From Muribaculum sp. (GTDB taxonomy: Bacteria; Bacillota; Clostridia; Lachnospirales; Lachnospiraceae): a stretch of 23,103 bases of DNA. The stretch is from positions 1 through 23,103 of the forward strand of contig JAMPHH010000053.1 in the NCBI GenBank assembly GCA_023663505.1, written 5' to 3'. The notes beneath the pieces were generated by a model. It ran no database searches and was not told the DNA's origin. It saw only the letters and a list, made by a program, of their open reading frames with translations. Positions 1 through 6,986 of this stretch are shown here, piece by piece. Made by a program: the position numbers and the translations under genes. The first letter of the stretch is position 1. Every line of letters starts with the position of its first letter.

Positions 1-193
1 GTGACCTCCACGATTTGATCGAATATATTCCGCCAAATAAGCAGTAAGCCCTCCAAAACGGCTTACTACGCCGCTTCGCTTTGCAGATTGATTTACCGAA
101 TATAATAAATCATATCCCTTTATAAAATTGTTCTAAAAAAAGTTAAAGTTTGCAGATAGCTGTCTACAACTGTCTACAAGTTTTTAGACACGC

Positions 194-237
194 AAAAGAA
201 GCGGAAACCCTGCTTTTTCAAGGTTTCCGCTTCTTTT
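194..237. terminator. Bidirectional intrinsic terminator after tRNA-Thr
   Basis: A perfect 16-bp inverted repeat, arms 194-209 and 222-237 (core GAAGCGGAAACC / GGTTTCCGCTTC), has A-runs on one side and T-runs on the other, so it can terminate in both directions. It lies six bases beyond the 3' end of the minus-strand tRNA-Thr and probably ends that transcript, while blocking transcription coming from the left. The rest of 1-193 holds no gene I can support. Confidence 0.9.
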
Positions 238-242
238 AATCG

Positions 243-315
243 AGCTGCTGACGGGAATCGGACCCGTGACCTCCACATTACCAATGTGACGCTCTACCGA
301 CTGAGCCACAGCAGC
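243..315 (-). tRNA. tRNA-Thr (anticodon GGT)
   Basis: Read on the minus strand this is a 73-nt cloverleaf. The acceptor stem is GCTGCTG paired with CAGCAGC, the D arm contains GGCTCAGTCGGTAGAGC, the anticodon arm is CACAT-TGGTAAT-GTG with anticodon GGT (threonine ACC/ACU codons), and the T arm contains GGGTCCGATTCCC. The discriminator base is T and CCA is not encoded, as is common in Firmicutes. It has its own promoter 34 bases upstream and a strong terminator downstream, so it is a single-gene unit. Confidence 0.97.
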
Positions 316-348
316 ACTTTGGGACATCTTACGCAATCACCGTTGTTT

Positions 349-377
349 ATTATAGCAAGTCCATTTGGGGTTGTCAA
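349..377 (-). promoter_or_regulatory. Sigma-A promoter of tRNA-Thr
   Basis: On the minus strand a consensus -35 TTGACA (372-377) is followed after exactly 17 bases by a consensus -10 TATAAT (349-354). Both hexamers are perfect, as expected for a stable-RNA gene, and the predicted start falls about 25 bases before the mature tRNA. Confidence 0.9.
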
Positions 378-400
378 CTACTATTTTTTGCCTTTTCCGC

Positions 401-1714
401 CTAAAAAACACTGTAATTGGTGCTTCGCGCTTTTCCGTTTTGCTTTAACAAATTATTTTCTACCAGCCCTCTAATGATTCTGGAAGCGGTTGATGTACTC
501 ACTTGCAGCAATTCAATCACATCATTTCTTGTAATGACGCCATGGGATCTGGCATATTCCAATACCTTATCCTCGCTGCTCTCAATCGCCCCGGCTTTAG
601 GTACAAGATTTTTGCCCGCTTCATATTGAGCATTGACATTAGGCAATGTGATTTTAAAGGCATTGGGGGCAGCTTCAATCGTCGGCTTTACTTCCATGCC
701 CTCGTATGCCTTTATAATTTTGCTTATTCCGGTACCGTAAGCTTCAATCAAGCGCAGCCGATAAAATACATTCGCAAGCTCCTGATTCCTGCATACGGAG
801 ATCCCTACCATAATATCCTCCAGAGAGATGCCCGGCATCAATCCGCCAACGGATACAAATTCAATCCGGTCAGCATAAATACTGATAAGCGCACTTGCAC
901 TAAAAGAATAATCGCGATGAACCAACAGATTCATCAACGCCTCCCTGACAGCGATTTCCGGATAGTCCCTGACATCAGTCCTCAACAGTTTATTTATTGT
1001 TGCGCGAGTCTGATTGCGAAAATCAATAAAATCATACACTTCGTTCATCTGCTGCATCAGTGAACCGGTAAATTCCCGTCGATCCTTAAAGATTGTCTGG
1101 TCTGTCCCCTGAAAAACAGCAGCCTTGATCGTATGGATACATTGATCGGATAAAAGCAATCCTAAGTTACTGTAAATGTTATCCTGATCAATCAGCTTCA
1201 AAGTACGCATTTGCTGCGGGCCAAAGTCCACGTTCCGAAGCGCAAATTCCTTTTTTATGGCTTCAAACGTAAGCTCCTGATTTAAGCAGCGCATAGTCTC
1301 AAAACGGTCTCCATCCGTCTCCTTGATCATACGACGGATTGCCGTGTCAGTAGCGGGAACAGAAGAATGTCCCTGCCTGACATATACACCCTCCGGACGC
1401 AGCCCTTTCTTAGCAAGATAATAAGGACGGTTCGTTCCACGTTGAATATCCACGGCGAGGATTACCTTTCCATCCTCCTCGATCGTATCATAATGCAGAA
1501 ACATCGTCATGTCCGGCTTAATTGCATCTCTTACCATATTGCTGACCTGCAAAGAAGCTTCATCTGGATTGCCAAGCCCGACTACCGTGCCGTCGTCACT
1601 AACCCCGATATACAGCTTGCCGCCGTCACAGTTCGCAAAAGCAATGATTTCTTTTTTTATATCATCTACGACTACTTTTTTTAATTCTACGGTTTCACTT
1701 TCCCGAAACACCAT
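401..1714 (-). CDS. AlbA_2-domain ATP-binding transcriptional regulator (COG2865 type)
   Basis: A 437-residue protein with three parts. The N-terminal AlbA_2 (Schlafen-like) domain covers about residues 1-130 and carries FRESETVELKK and GGKLYIGVSDDG. A GHKL-type ATPase-like segment around 250-350 contains REALMNLLVHRDY and AYGTGI. A C-terminal winged helix (about 385-437) contains ITRNDVIELLQVSTSTASR. Proteins of this family are usually predicted regulators, often near mobile or defence genes. I start it at the ATG at 1714: AAGGGAGATGG precedes it, and the longer frame to 1819 would include the promoter itself. A palindrome over that promoter suggests self-repression. The biological target is unknown. 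Confidence 0.88.
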   Translation of the reverse strand: MVFRESETVELKKVVVDDIKKEIIAFANCDGGKLYIGVSDDGTVVGLGNPDEASLQVSNMVRDAIKPDMTMFLHYDTIEEDGKVILAVDIQRGTNRPYYLAKKGLRPEGVYVRQGHSSVPATDTAIRRMIKETDGDRFETMRCLNQELTFEAIKKEFALRNVDFGPQQMRTLKLIDQDNIYSNLGLLLSDQCIHTIKAAVFQGTDQTIFKDRREFTGSLMQQMNEVYDFIDFRNQTRATINKLLRTDVRDYPEIAVREALMNLLVHRDYSFSASALISIYADRIEFVSVGGLMPGISLEDIMVGISVCRNQELANVFYRLRLIEAYGTGISKIIKAYEGMEVKPTIEAAPNAFKITLPNVNAQYEAGKNLVPKAGAIESSEDKVLEYARSHGVITRNDVIELLQVSTSTASRIIRGLVENNLLKQNGKARSTNYSVF

Positions 1715-1748
1715 AGTGCCATCTCCCTTATTTTGACTCATCAGTCTT

Positions 1749-1799
1749 ATTATAGCAAATCGGGTCAATCGCGTCAATATTTTTGACACGATTGACCCG
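1749..1799 (-). promoter_or_regulatory. Promoter embedded in a 17-bp inverted-repeat operator
   Basis: On the minus strand, -35 TTGACG (1772-1777) and -10 TATAAT (1749-1754) are 17 bases apart, giving a short leader to the ATG at 1714. The -35 box lies inside an inverted repeat with 17-base arms at 1761-1777 and 1783-1799 (CGGGTCAATCG... against ...CGATTGACCCG, one mismatch, 5-base spacer). A third half-site, TGACCCGATT, follows at about 1803-1812. Binding here would block RNA polymerase; autoregulation by the winged-helix protein is an inference. Confidence 0.82.
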
Positions 1800-1858
1800 A
1801 TTATGACCCGATTCGACATAATATTATCATAGGAAAGCTGCTATCGCGGAAGCAGACT

Positions 1859-2707
1859 TTATTCGAGCTCCAGTGAATCAGATATATAATAAAGGTAATT
1901 ATGTTCCTGACAATATCTGTCGATCATATCTATAAGCTCCGAATCAGTAGTATACTCAAGCAAATAGATATCGAGACCATAATCGTGGCATTCCTCAATA
2001 TATTCCTTGAAATATTCTTCATCATCTTCGTCTGCCCTGCCAAATCCATTTTCATCAAAATAGATTTTGCTGAATACCGTTTCCTGATTTACGCCGGATA
2101 TGACGCTTGGGGACTTACCTTTCTCATGAAGATACTCGGTCACATATCGGTCTCCGCCATTGACGATTATTTCTTTCCCCGTGTCAGACAGATTTTCCGT
2201 GATTGTATAAAGACCATCATAGATATTTTTCTCAGGATATTCATAATATACATCAAGATTGTCCACAAAGAACCCGTCCACACCCTTGGCGGCAAGGCAT
2301 TCCGATAATTCACCCATAAATTCAATCCATGAAGGGTCGGACACGTCAATCCAGCGTTCGTCCTCCCAATTCTCATAAACGCCAATAGAAAGATATGAAT
2401 AATCCTTATAATAATCCCTATACTCTTCAAGCGAGCCAACATTAAGATATGTATATACTGTTTTCCCTTTTTCGTGAAGAGATGAGATTTCTTCCTCCGT
2501 AAAATATTGGGCGTCGATAACAATGATATCATATGCGTCGGTACGGGAAATGTCTTCCGGATCCAATCCCAGAAAAACGCCGTAAGAGACGGTATCCTCG
2601 TTACGCTCCACAGTGTTTGGGGGTTCCGTATTCAGTTTTCCGCAGCCTGTGATAAAATTACAGCAAATCAACAGGAGGATAAGTAACAAATTGTATTGTG
2701 CTTTCAT
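1859..2707 (-). CDS. Lipoprotein with GH114-like (endo-alpha-1,4-polygalactosaminidase/TM1410) barrel
   Basis: A 282-residue secreted lipoprotein. It starts with MKAQYN, a hydrophobic stretch and a lipobox ITGC giving lipidated Cys22. The rest matches the GH114/TM1410-like TIM-barrel group: YDIIVIDAQYF, TYLNVGS, GVDGFFVDNLDVY and IIVNGGD carry the acidic and Asn/Gly positions expected in the pocket. The family is linked to hydrolysis of galactosamine-containing exopolysaccharide, but the substrate here is unknown. I chose the ATG at 2707 because GGAG lies 10 bases upstream; the ATGs at 2731 and 2725 have no such site. The first 126 bases recur at 3992-4121 as a degraded copy. It follows the HipA-like gene by 29 bases. 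Confidence 0.82.
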   Translation of the reverse strand: MKAQYNLLLILLLICCNFITGCGKLNTEPPNTVERNEDTVSYGVFLGLDPEDISRTDAYDIIVIDAQYFTEEEISSLHEKGKTVYTYLNVGSLEEYRDYYKDYSYLSIGVYENWEDERWIDVSDPSWIEFMGELSECLAAKGVDGFFVDNLDVYYEYPEKNIYDGLYTITENLSDTGKEIIVNGGDRYVTEYLHEKGKSPSVISGVNQETVFSKIYFDENGFGRADEDDEEYFKEYIEECHDYGLDIYLLEYTTDSELIDMIDRYCQEHNYLYYISDSLELE

Positions 2708-2736
2708 CACATTTACTCCAAGCATTTCCATAAACA

Positions 2737-3825
2737 CTAGAAATTTATTGATTTTAGTAATTCTATTCTTTTACAAAACATATCATAAAACTGAGGTAAT
2801 TCATTAAAATAAGATTTGTCTACTTCTTTAATTTGATTTAATCCAATTCTTTCAACAGACTTAATCGCAGCATCCTTTTGATTAACATGTTCCCCAAACA
2901 TCGTCTGACAATTAGCTCCCTCTATATTATCATAAGAATTAAAAGCTTGATTAAAATCCATTAAATCATATAATCTTACCGGCTTATTATTGGAATTTTG
3001 AACTAACACCCCCCAGTTCCCCCAATGTCTGTCAGTATTTCCAATAAGATAATCTACAATATTCATCATATAATAATTATGTTTATCCAAAGAAAGAATA
3101 TATTTTTTTGTATTTCTGCCATGATTTACAGCATATACCTCAAATGCCTCCATTGAAACAATTGAATACTCTTTTGATGTGATATTACTGCTAACACTGA
3201 CTTTTTCTCCATCAAAATAATCTCTTTCATATAACACTTGTGAAACATCAAAACATCTGCATATCCGGCTTGCAAGCAGCTCTCTTTCAACTGCATTTGA
3301 ATCGCCACCCTTTAATAGTCTAAAACCACCATTAACTCTCTGCCATGCTTTAGGAAAACACCCATTAGTTGACAAGTCTCTTGCAAGGTATTCGTTTTGT
3401 ACTGTATACTGTTTTCCCTTTAATGCGATATCAATAAAAGTGTTATCAAGATGATTTTCATATAAATTGACATTGCTGAAAGAAATCTTTTCCTTTCTCA
3501 ATTTTACCCAAAAAACATCTGTTAACGAAGCACATCTATATGATAATGCAATTCTAGCTCTTTCCCTATCTGTCACTGCCTGTAACATTCCTATACTGTT
3601 TAATATCTCTTTCGCATACTTTCTATCCAAAGTAAGAAGTCTTGTTGCACACCAATAATTGAAATTCGTAATATTATTGACTAACGTGTCAATATCTTCA
3701 GATTCTTCTAAATATAAATTATATGGCATAAATGACTTGTAATATATTTTACATTGTCCGGAATCATTAATTTTTGCAACCTTTCTATCCATATGCATTA
3801 TTTCATACACGTTTTTCTCAGACAT
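2737..3825 (-). CDS. HipA-like Ser/Thr kinase-fold protein
   Basis: A 362-residue protein whose C-terminal half has HipA-type kinase signatures: FRLLKGG (Lys172) with ERELLASRI (Glu181) as the nucleotide-binding pair, the catalytic loop GNTDRHWGN at 262-270, and DFNQAF at 290-295 as the metal-binding motif. The roughly 150-residue N-terminal part is not recognised. GGGAGGTGG lies 6 bases before the ATG. No HipB-like DNA-binding partner is adjacent, so it is not a classical hipBA pair and may act alone or in another phosphorylation role. It is AT-rich compared with the housekeeping genes and lies between an intact and a broken copy of the same lipoprotein gene start, suggesting insertion or duplication there. 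Confidence 0.78.
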   Translation of the reverse strand: MSEKNVYEIMHMDRKVAKINDSGQCKIYYKSFMPYNLYLEESEDIDTLVNNITNFNYWCATRLLTLDRKYAKEILNSIGMLQAVTDRERARIALSYRCASLTDVFWVKLRKEKISFSNVNLYENHLDNTFIDIALKGKQYTVQNEYLARDLSTNGCFPKAWQRVNGGFRLLKGGDSNAVERELLASRICRCFDVSQVLYERDYFDGEKVSVSSNITSKEYSIVSMEAFEVYAVNHGRNTKKYILSLDKHNYYMMNIVDYLIGNTDRHWGNWGVLVQNSNNKPVRLYDLMDFNQAFNSYDNIEGANCQTMFGEHVNQKDAAIKSVERIGLNQIKEVDKSYFNELPQFYDMFCKRIELLKSINF

Positions 3826-3871
3826 TTAACCACCTCCCAATTAAACCAGCCGGTCTCATTCATTACCTGCT

Positions 3872-4121
3872 TCAGCCGGGTTGTGATGAGCATCGATATG
3901 AACCGGATAAATATCCGTCCTTACATTGCCGCTGCGGAAGTGCCTCATTGTCGCAGTTGTATCCCCAGCGCACGAAATCAATAAATTCGCTGTAAGAAGA
4001 AACGGTATCCTCGTTACGCTCCATAGCATTTGGTTTTTCCGTATTCAGTTTTCCACAGCCTGTGATAAAATTACACCCAAATCAACAGGAGGATAAGTAA
4101 CAAATTGTATTGTGCCTTCAT
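3872..4121 (-). pseudogene. Broken duplicate of the lipoprotein gene start
   Basis: From the ATG at 4121, about 130 bases match the first 126 bases of the lipoprotein gene at 2707. Both encode MKAQYNLLLILLLI, but one extra base then gives a stop almost at once; after shifting frame the match resumes with CNFITGCGKLNTE. It continues through EDTVS and then diverges (SYSEFIDFVRWGY) until a stop at 3872. The upstream 34 bases lack a ribosome binding site. It is therefore a decayed paralogue or duplication remnant, oriented like the intact gene and separated from it by the HipA-like gene. Confidence 0.82.
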
Positions 4122-4155
4122 TTTTTAAAATATTTTAGTTATATCTTGATATCGA

Positions 4156-4428
4156 TTAACCACGCGATAAATCTCTTGTATAGTCTCCAAATATTGCTTT
4201 TAGTTCTTCCAGCGACAGCCAACCCTTTCCATCTTTAACAGCTTCCTCTGCCTCCTGCAATTTCTCCATTAATTTCTTTTCTGCTTTATCACGTTCATAA
4301 TCTTCTATATCCATAACCACAAATCTTCCCCTGCCATTTTTTGTTAGAAATACCGGTTCTCCAACATGACAACTTTTCAAGACCTCATTATAATTTCTCA
4401 AATCCGATACTGGTAAAATATTTGGCAT
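4156..4428 (-). CDS. Phd/YefM-family antitoxin, no toxin gene adjacent
   Basis: A 90-residue protein with the Phd/YefM fold signature: PNILPVSDLRNY at the start, VFLTKNGRGRFVVMDIEDYE in the beta-hairpin and dimer region, then an acidic, helical C-terminus that in this family wraps the toxin. I start it at the ATG at 4428, with AAAGGATGG upstream; the ATG nine bases earlier overlaps that ribosome binding site. Family members normally repress their own operon and neutralise a RelE/Doc-type toxin, but only a lipoprotein remnant follows here, so it is an orphan. It has its own good promoter. Confidence 0.88.
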   Translation of the reverse strand: MPNILPVSDLRNYNEVLKSCHVGEPVFLTKNGRGRFVVMDIEDYERDKAEKKLMEKLQEAEEAVKDGKGWLSLEELKAIFGDYTRDLSRG

Positions 4429-4475
4429 TGTAACCATCCTTTCAAAGCAAATTTTCGATTTATATTTATATTTAC

Positions 4476-4504
4476 ATTATATCCAAATATGCTGTAAAAA
4501 TCAA
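4476..4504 (-). promoter_or_regulatory. Promoter of the Phd-type antitoxin
   Basis: Minus strand -35 TTGATT (4499-4504), 17-base spacer, perfect -10 TATAAT (4476-4481). The -35 box lies inside the loop of the 4490-4521 hairpin, so the upstream gene's end signal and this promoter overlap. Confidence 0.75.
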
Positions 4505-4521
4505 CGAAGAATTTTACAGCA
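4490..4521 (-). terminator. Hairpin at the end of the DUF4291 gene
   Basis: Ten-base arms TGCTGTAAAA (4490-4499) and TTTTACAGCA (4512-4521) form a perfect stem with a 12-base loop. The distal arm includes the DUF4291 stop codon. The stem is AT-rich and lacks a long T-tract, so it may be a weak terminator or an mRNA 3' stabiliser. Confidence 0.5.
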
Positions 4522-4906
4522 AACGATATTCCAACGGGTTTCCATAGATATCCCGCTCGGGATCCCATTGCACCCGAATATCAGAATCATGTATTAATGC
4601 CTTCCATTCCTCATAGCTGCCATAAATTGCTTCCTGATACGTTGACATGACCGCATTTTTTACAAGATAATCAAAAGCCGCCCTTTTCATATCAATAGCT
4701 AACACACACTCCTGATTTTCCTTTGACGCCCAACCGCATCGATACATCATCCATAGAAAAGAAGGTTTTATCCATGTCATTCTGTCCCGTTTAAAATTAT
4801 TTCCAAATGTACCCTTTGCAACTGCTTCGTTTGCAATAGCTTTATTATATGCCTGATATACCCTGATTTTATTATCCGTATATACTGCCCTTATTTCTTT
4901 ATCCAT
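4514..4906 (-). CDS. DUF4291-family protein, C-terminally truncated
   Basis: A 130-residue protein with clear DUF4291 features: IRVYQAYNKAIANEA near the start, FKRDRMTWIKPSFLWMMYRC in the core and VQWDPERD near the end. The family has no firm biochemical function. From memory, full-length relatives continue for several tens of residues past the LEYR-like motif; here translation stops three residues after EYR, and the stop lies in a hairpin. It is therefore probably truncated. AGGA lies 8 bases before the ATG. It is the last gene of a likely DUF3800-to-DUF4291 unit. Confidence 0.8.
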   Translation of the reverse strand: MDKEIRAVYTDNKIRVYQAYNKAIANEAVAKGTFGNNFKRDRMTWIKPSFLWMMYRCGWASKENQECVLAIDMKRAAFDYLVKNAVMSTYQEAIYGSYEEWKALIHDSDIRVQWDPERDIYGNPLEYRLL

Positions 4907-4931
4907 GAGAGTCCTGCCCTTCTATGCTAAT

Positions 4932-5165
4932 TTATAAACGCATCTCCTCTTTTAATTCATTTAAAAAGTAATCACATGCGTCCTTTTCATTATCAAATCT
5001 ATGATAAGCATTCTGACCACCCCGTTCATCAATATAAAAACATTCCCAATAAGTATATACCTGCCTGAAAATATATTTGTCAGATCCTATACTACTGTTT
5101 ATTGAATAATATCTACTTGGGATCTTTAACTCATCAAGCTTGAGCTTCAATTCTTCGCTATTCAT
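4932..5165 (-). CDS. Small immunity-like protein (possibly Imm59-like)
   Basis: A 77-residue acidic protein. It has NSEELKLKLDELKIPSRYYS at its start, YWECFYIDERGGQN in the middle and DNEKDACDYFLNEL at its end. This layout resembles small immunity proteins of polymorphic toxin systems, and Imm59 is my best guess from memory. I start it at the ATG at 5165, with GGAGG nine bases upstream; the longer frame has no site. That ATG overlaps the stop of a separate open frame (5158-5307), an arrangement typical of a toxin tail followed by its immunity gene. Confidence 0.6.
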   Translation of the reverse strand: MNSEELKLKLDELKIPSRYYSINSSIGSDKYIFRQVYTYWECFYIDERGGQNAYHRFDNEKDACDYFLNELKEEMRL

Positions 5166-5307
5166 TGCCGATTTCCTCCAACCTACTTTTATTTGATAAA
5201 TATTCCTCAAGCCTTTCCCATATATGAACATCAAATACAGCTTCATTTAAATCATATATAGATTTCCGTTTCCATTCTCTTCCTCTCTGCTTCTCATAAA
5301 TGTTTTT
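5158..5307 (-). pseudogene. C-terminal tail of an unknown protein before the immunity gene
   Basis: An open frame of 49 codons with no ATG, GTG or TTG at its left end reads SIYDLNEAVFDVHIWERLEE and ends in a stop overlapping the next gene's ATG. The composition (charged, amphipathic, no rare pattern) is protein-like. It starts inside the last codons of the DUF3800 gene. I read it as the surviving end of a lost upstream gene, plausibly the toxin that matched the immunity-like gene. I recognise no family, so the function is open. Confidence 0.45.
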
Positions 5308-5974
5308 TCAACAACGGCTTAAGATAATTCTTTTTAAAGTTGCGAACGGAACAAAAGAACTCCTTCTCCGATTTGGAAAATGAATTGCTGTCCGCCTTTT
5401 CAGCAAGAAGCTCCATCGTACAAATCAAATCGGCAGCCTGAAAGAGTTTGTAATTTACAGGCTTTACCTTTCGGAACTCTACATGAGCGTAAAGTGTATT
5501 AAAAACAGATGTCAGTATTTTAGTAAGTTCAATCTGTCCATTGTCATAATAAATGATAATCCTGTTGAATTTCTCCCAAAAATCTTGATGTGACCTAAGT
5601 ATCTCTGCAATCGACTTTGATATCCGTGCCGTCAATGCAATAACGTCCGGGCATTCATCTTTCCTAATTTTAGCACATACATAGTGAAAATCTAACTTTC
5701 TGGTAAAATTAAATAAGGCATTAAAAAGCCGTTTGCGGTCTTCCATAAGGTCATTGGAATAGACTGATTCTCGGCGAATCAACGGTCCCGTATGAATGGC
5801 GTGTTGTTTATATCCAAGATTTGATAAATGGCTCTCAAGATCATCAATATTTTTTGCTATATTGATATCCTGATTATGTAAAACCATTGCTACCAGATAA
5901 AACGGTGCATGGGAATCATATGGTCCGAAATCACCCGATTCATCAATAAAAACACTCAATATCTTTTCTGCCAT
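5294..5974 (-). CDS. DUF3800-domain protein (RNase H-fold)
   Basis: A 226-residue protein with the three DUF3800 hallmarks: SVFIDESGDFG at residues 7-17, IIYYDNGQ near 140 and FQAADLICT near 180. The Asp and Glu residues are expected to form a metal site like that of RNase H-type nucleases. DUF3800 genes are frequent in prophages, islands and defence neighbourhoods, but the activity is not established. The ATG at 5974 is preceded by AAAGG and GCGGA. Upstream lies a short RNA with three hairpins ending in an intrinsic terminator, then a promoter, so expression could depend on read-through of that terminator. Confidence 0.85.
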   Translation of the reverse strand: MAEKILSVFIDESGDFGPYDSHAPFYLVAMVLHNQDINIAKNIDDLESHLSNLGYKQHAIHTGPLIRRESVYSNDLMEDRKRLFNALFNFTRKLDFHYVCAKIRKDECPDVIALTARISKSIAEILRSHQDFWEKFNRIIIYYDNGQIELTKILTSVFNTLYAHVEFRKVKPVNYKLFQAADLICTMELLAEKADSNSFSKSEKEFFCSVRNFKKNYLKPLLKKHL

Positions 5975-6006
5975 AGATTCCGCTTACCTTTCCCAAATTT
6001 CAATAA

Positions 6007-6090
6007 CAAAAATAGCGGGGAAATTCCCCGCCGTTCGGTGGACCAGGGTCTTCCGACCAGCCCAATCAGTGATACCACTGATTTATTTAT
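6007..6090 (-). ncRNA. Structured leader RNA upstream of the DUF3800 gene, ending in an intrinsic terminator
   Basis: In the minus-strand transcript a perfect 8-bp hairpin (6064-6083, AATCAGTG with CACTGATT) is followed by GGTC-GGAA-GACC (6047-6058), a GNRA-type tetraloop hairpin. A GC-rich stem then follows (6015-6020 with 6026-6031, GCGGGG/CCCCGC) with TATTTTTG after it. A promoter begins right before it. The result is an approximately 80-nt discrete RNA directly in front of a DUF3800 gene. RNA motifs named after DUF3800 have been described beside such genes by comparative genomics; which class, if any, this belongs to needs a covariance-model search. Confidence 0.7.
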
Positions 6091-6096
6091 ATGTCA

Positions 6097-6125
6097 ATTT
6101 TAACGAAAATATACTTTGCTGTCAA
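6097..6125 (-). promoter_or_regulatory. Promoter of the DUF3800 leader RNA
   Basis: Minus strand -35 TTGACA (6120-6125), 17-base spacer, -10 TAAAAT (6097-6102). A second TTGACA (6092-6097) overlaps the -10 box, 17 bases from a weaker TATCAC. Transcription would begin at about 6090, immediately before the first hairpin. Confidence 0.72.
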
Positions 6126-6208
6126 TGCAGTTCAGAAAAAATTTAGATATTTTTCTACTTGCCAACCCCAGATTTCAGAGTTAAGATACGACACCACGGA
6201 AGGAGGGA

Positions 6209-6390
6209 TTGCATGGCAAAGAAATCTGCACTGTGCCAACTCATGAAAGTCCGCATGAACGGCGTCATGAATGGCATCACGAACAGCGACGGGAATATCA
6301 GGAGATCATCCGGAAATCGGACGTGTATTCCGACAGGCTGGAGCAGATGGAATTATCAGAGGAAGTCCGACTGCTATTTGGCTTGAAAAT
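6209..6390 (+). pseudogene. Remnant of a small mobile-element-type protein (DUF6809-like)
   Basis: A strong ribosome binding site (GGAAGGAGGG, 6199-6208) is followed by an ATG at 6213 and an overlapping TTG at 6209. The ATG frame begins MAKKSALCQL but soon loses protein character. The +1 frame reads REYQEIIRKSDVYSDRLEQM and VRLLFGLK, resembling small DUF6809-type proteins common on clostridial conjugative elements. Homology seems to end near 6390, after which the frame runs on as noise. I read it as a frameshifted and 3'-truncated relic; the family assignment is from memory. Confidence 0.5.
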
Positions 6391-6394
6391 AGCA

Positions 6395-6928
6395 TCAATA
6401 TTTAATAGTTATATTCTCATATACACTCATTTTAGGGGTTGTATGATTATTTTTCACCTCAACAACAAATATATGAGGTCTGTAATAATTATACCTTTTG
6501 TATTTATTATCCAAATCGTCTAACTGAGTCATTGATACCTGTTCTGCACCCGCAAAACATAGTACAATTTCTACAAACATATGCAACATTTCTTCATGAC
6601 TCATTGCCCGCATATTGCCTTCATAGACAACATTATCATAGACATCGCTTGAAGTATATGTACCTTTTGAATCCTCATCAATGAACATTATTTCAATGTC
6701 ATACGCAAAAATAGAAGTCTGATATCCAAAAAACATTATAGAGACATTTTCTTTCTCATCAAAGGCAATTGTCTCTACCCTTTCATTTGAAGTAATATGC
6801 ACTTCTTCATCATTTGCTGATAAGCATTTAATCTTCATATTATGATTCTGAGATAATTTGTCAAGAAAATGTTCCTTTAATTCTTCATTGCTGAATTTCA
6901 TACAATATTCATTATATTTTATATTCAT
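6395..6928 (-). CDS. Unknown protein, immunity-like context
   Basis: A 177-residue soluble, acidic protein that I do not recognise. Translation likely starts at the ATG at 6928 with AAAGGA about 10 bases upstream. It is rich in short beta-type segments (IMFFGYQTSIFAYDIEIMFI), has a conserved-looking helical part (SHEEMLHMFVEIVLCFAG), and has no signal peptide or membrane span. Its size, composition and position among orphan immunity-like genes fit a single-domain immunity protein, but that is inference from context only. Confidence 0.6.
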   Translation of the reverse strand: MNIKYNEYCMKFSNEELKEHFLDKLSQNHNMKIKCLSANDEEVHITSNERVETIAFDEKENVSIMFFGYQTSIFAYDIEIMFIDEDSKGTYTSSDVYDNVVYEGNMRAMSHEEMLHMFVEIVLCFAGAEQVSMTQLDDLDNKYKRYNYYRPHIFVVEVKNNHTTPKMSVYENITIKY

Positions 6929-6986
6929 CAAATATCGTTCCTTTCAGAACATTCCGTCCACCCTTTTATATTTATGGTGAAAGCTA

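Noticed and set aside
1..11. The first 11 bases (GTGACCTCCAC) equal part of the tRNA-Thr gene at 266-276, suggesting an attachment-site duplication.
   Set aside because: The match is cut by the window edge and 11 bases is short; on the minus strand it also reads GGAGG, a likely ribosome binding site for a gene further left. No integrase is visible in the window.
1..135. Minus-strand open frame without stops across about 45 codons at the left edge.
   Set aside because: It has no start codon, an unremarkable sequence and begins right after a stop; not enough to call a gene.
160..190. Short repeat CTGTCTACAA twice near the left edge, CRISPR-like at first sight.
   Set aside because: Only two 10-base copies with a one-base gap and no spacers; no cas genes in the window.
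1715..1819. Longer N-terminus (35 residues) for the AlbA_2 protein.
   Set aside because: The promoter -35, -10 and operator lie inside this stretch, and a proper ribosome binding site precedes the ATG at 1714.
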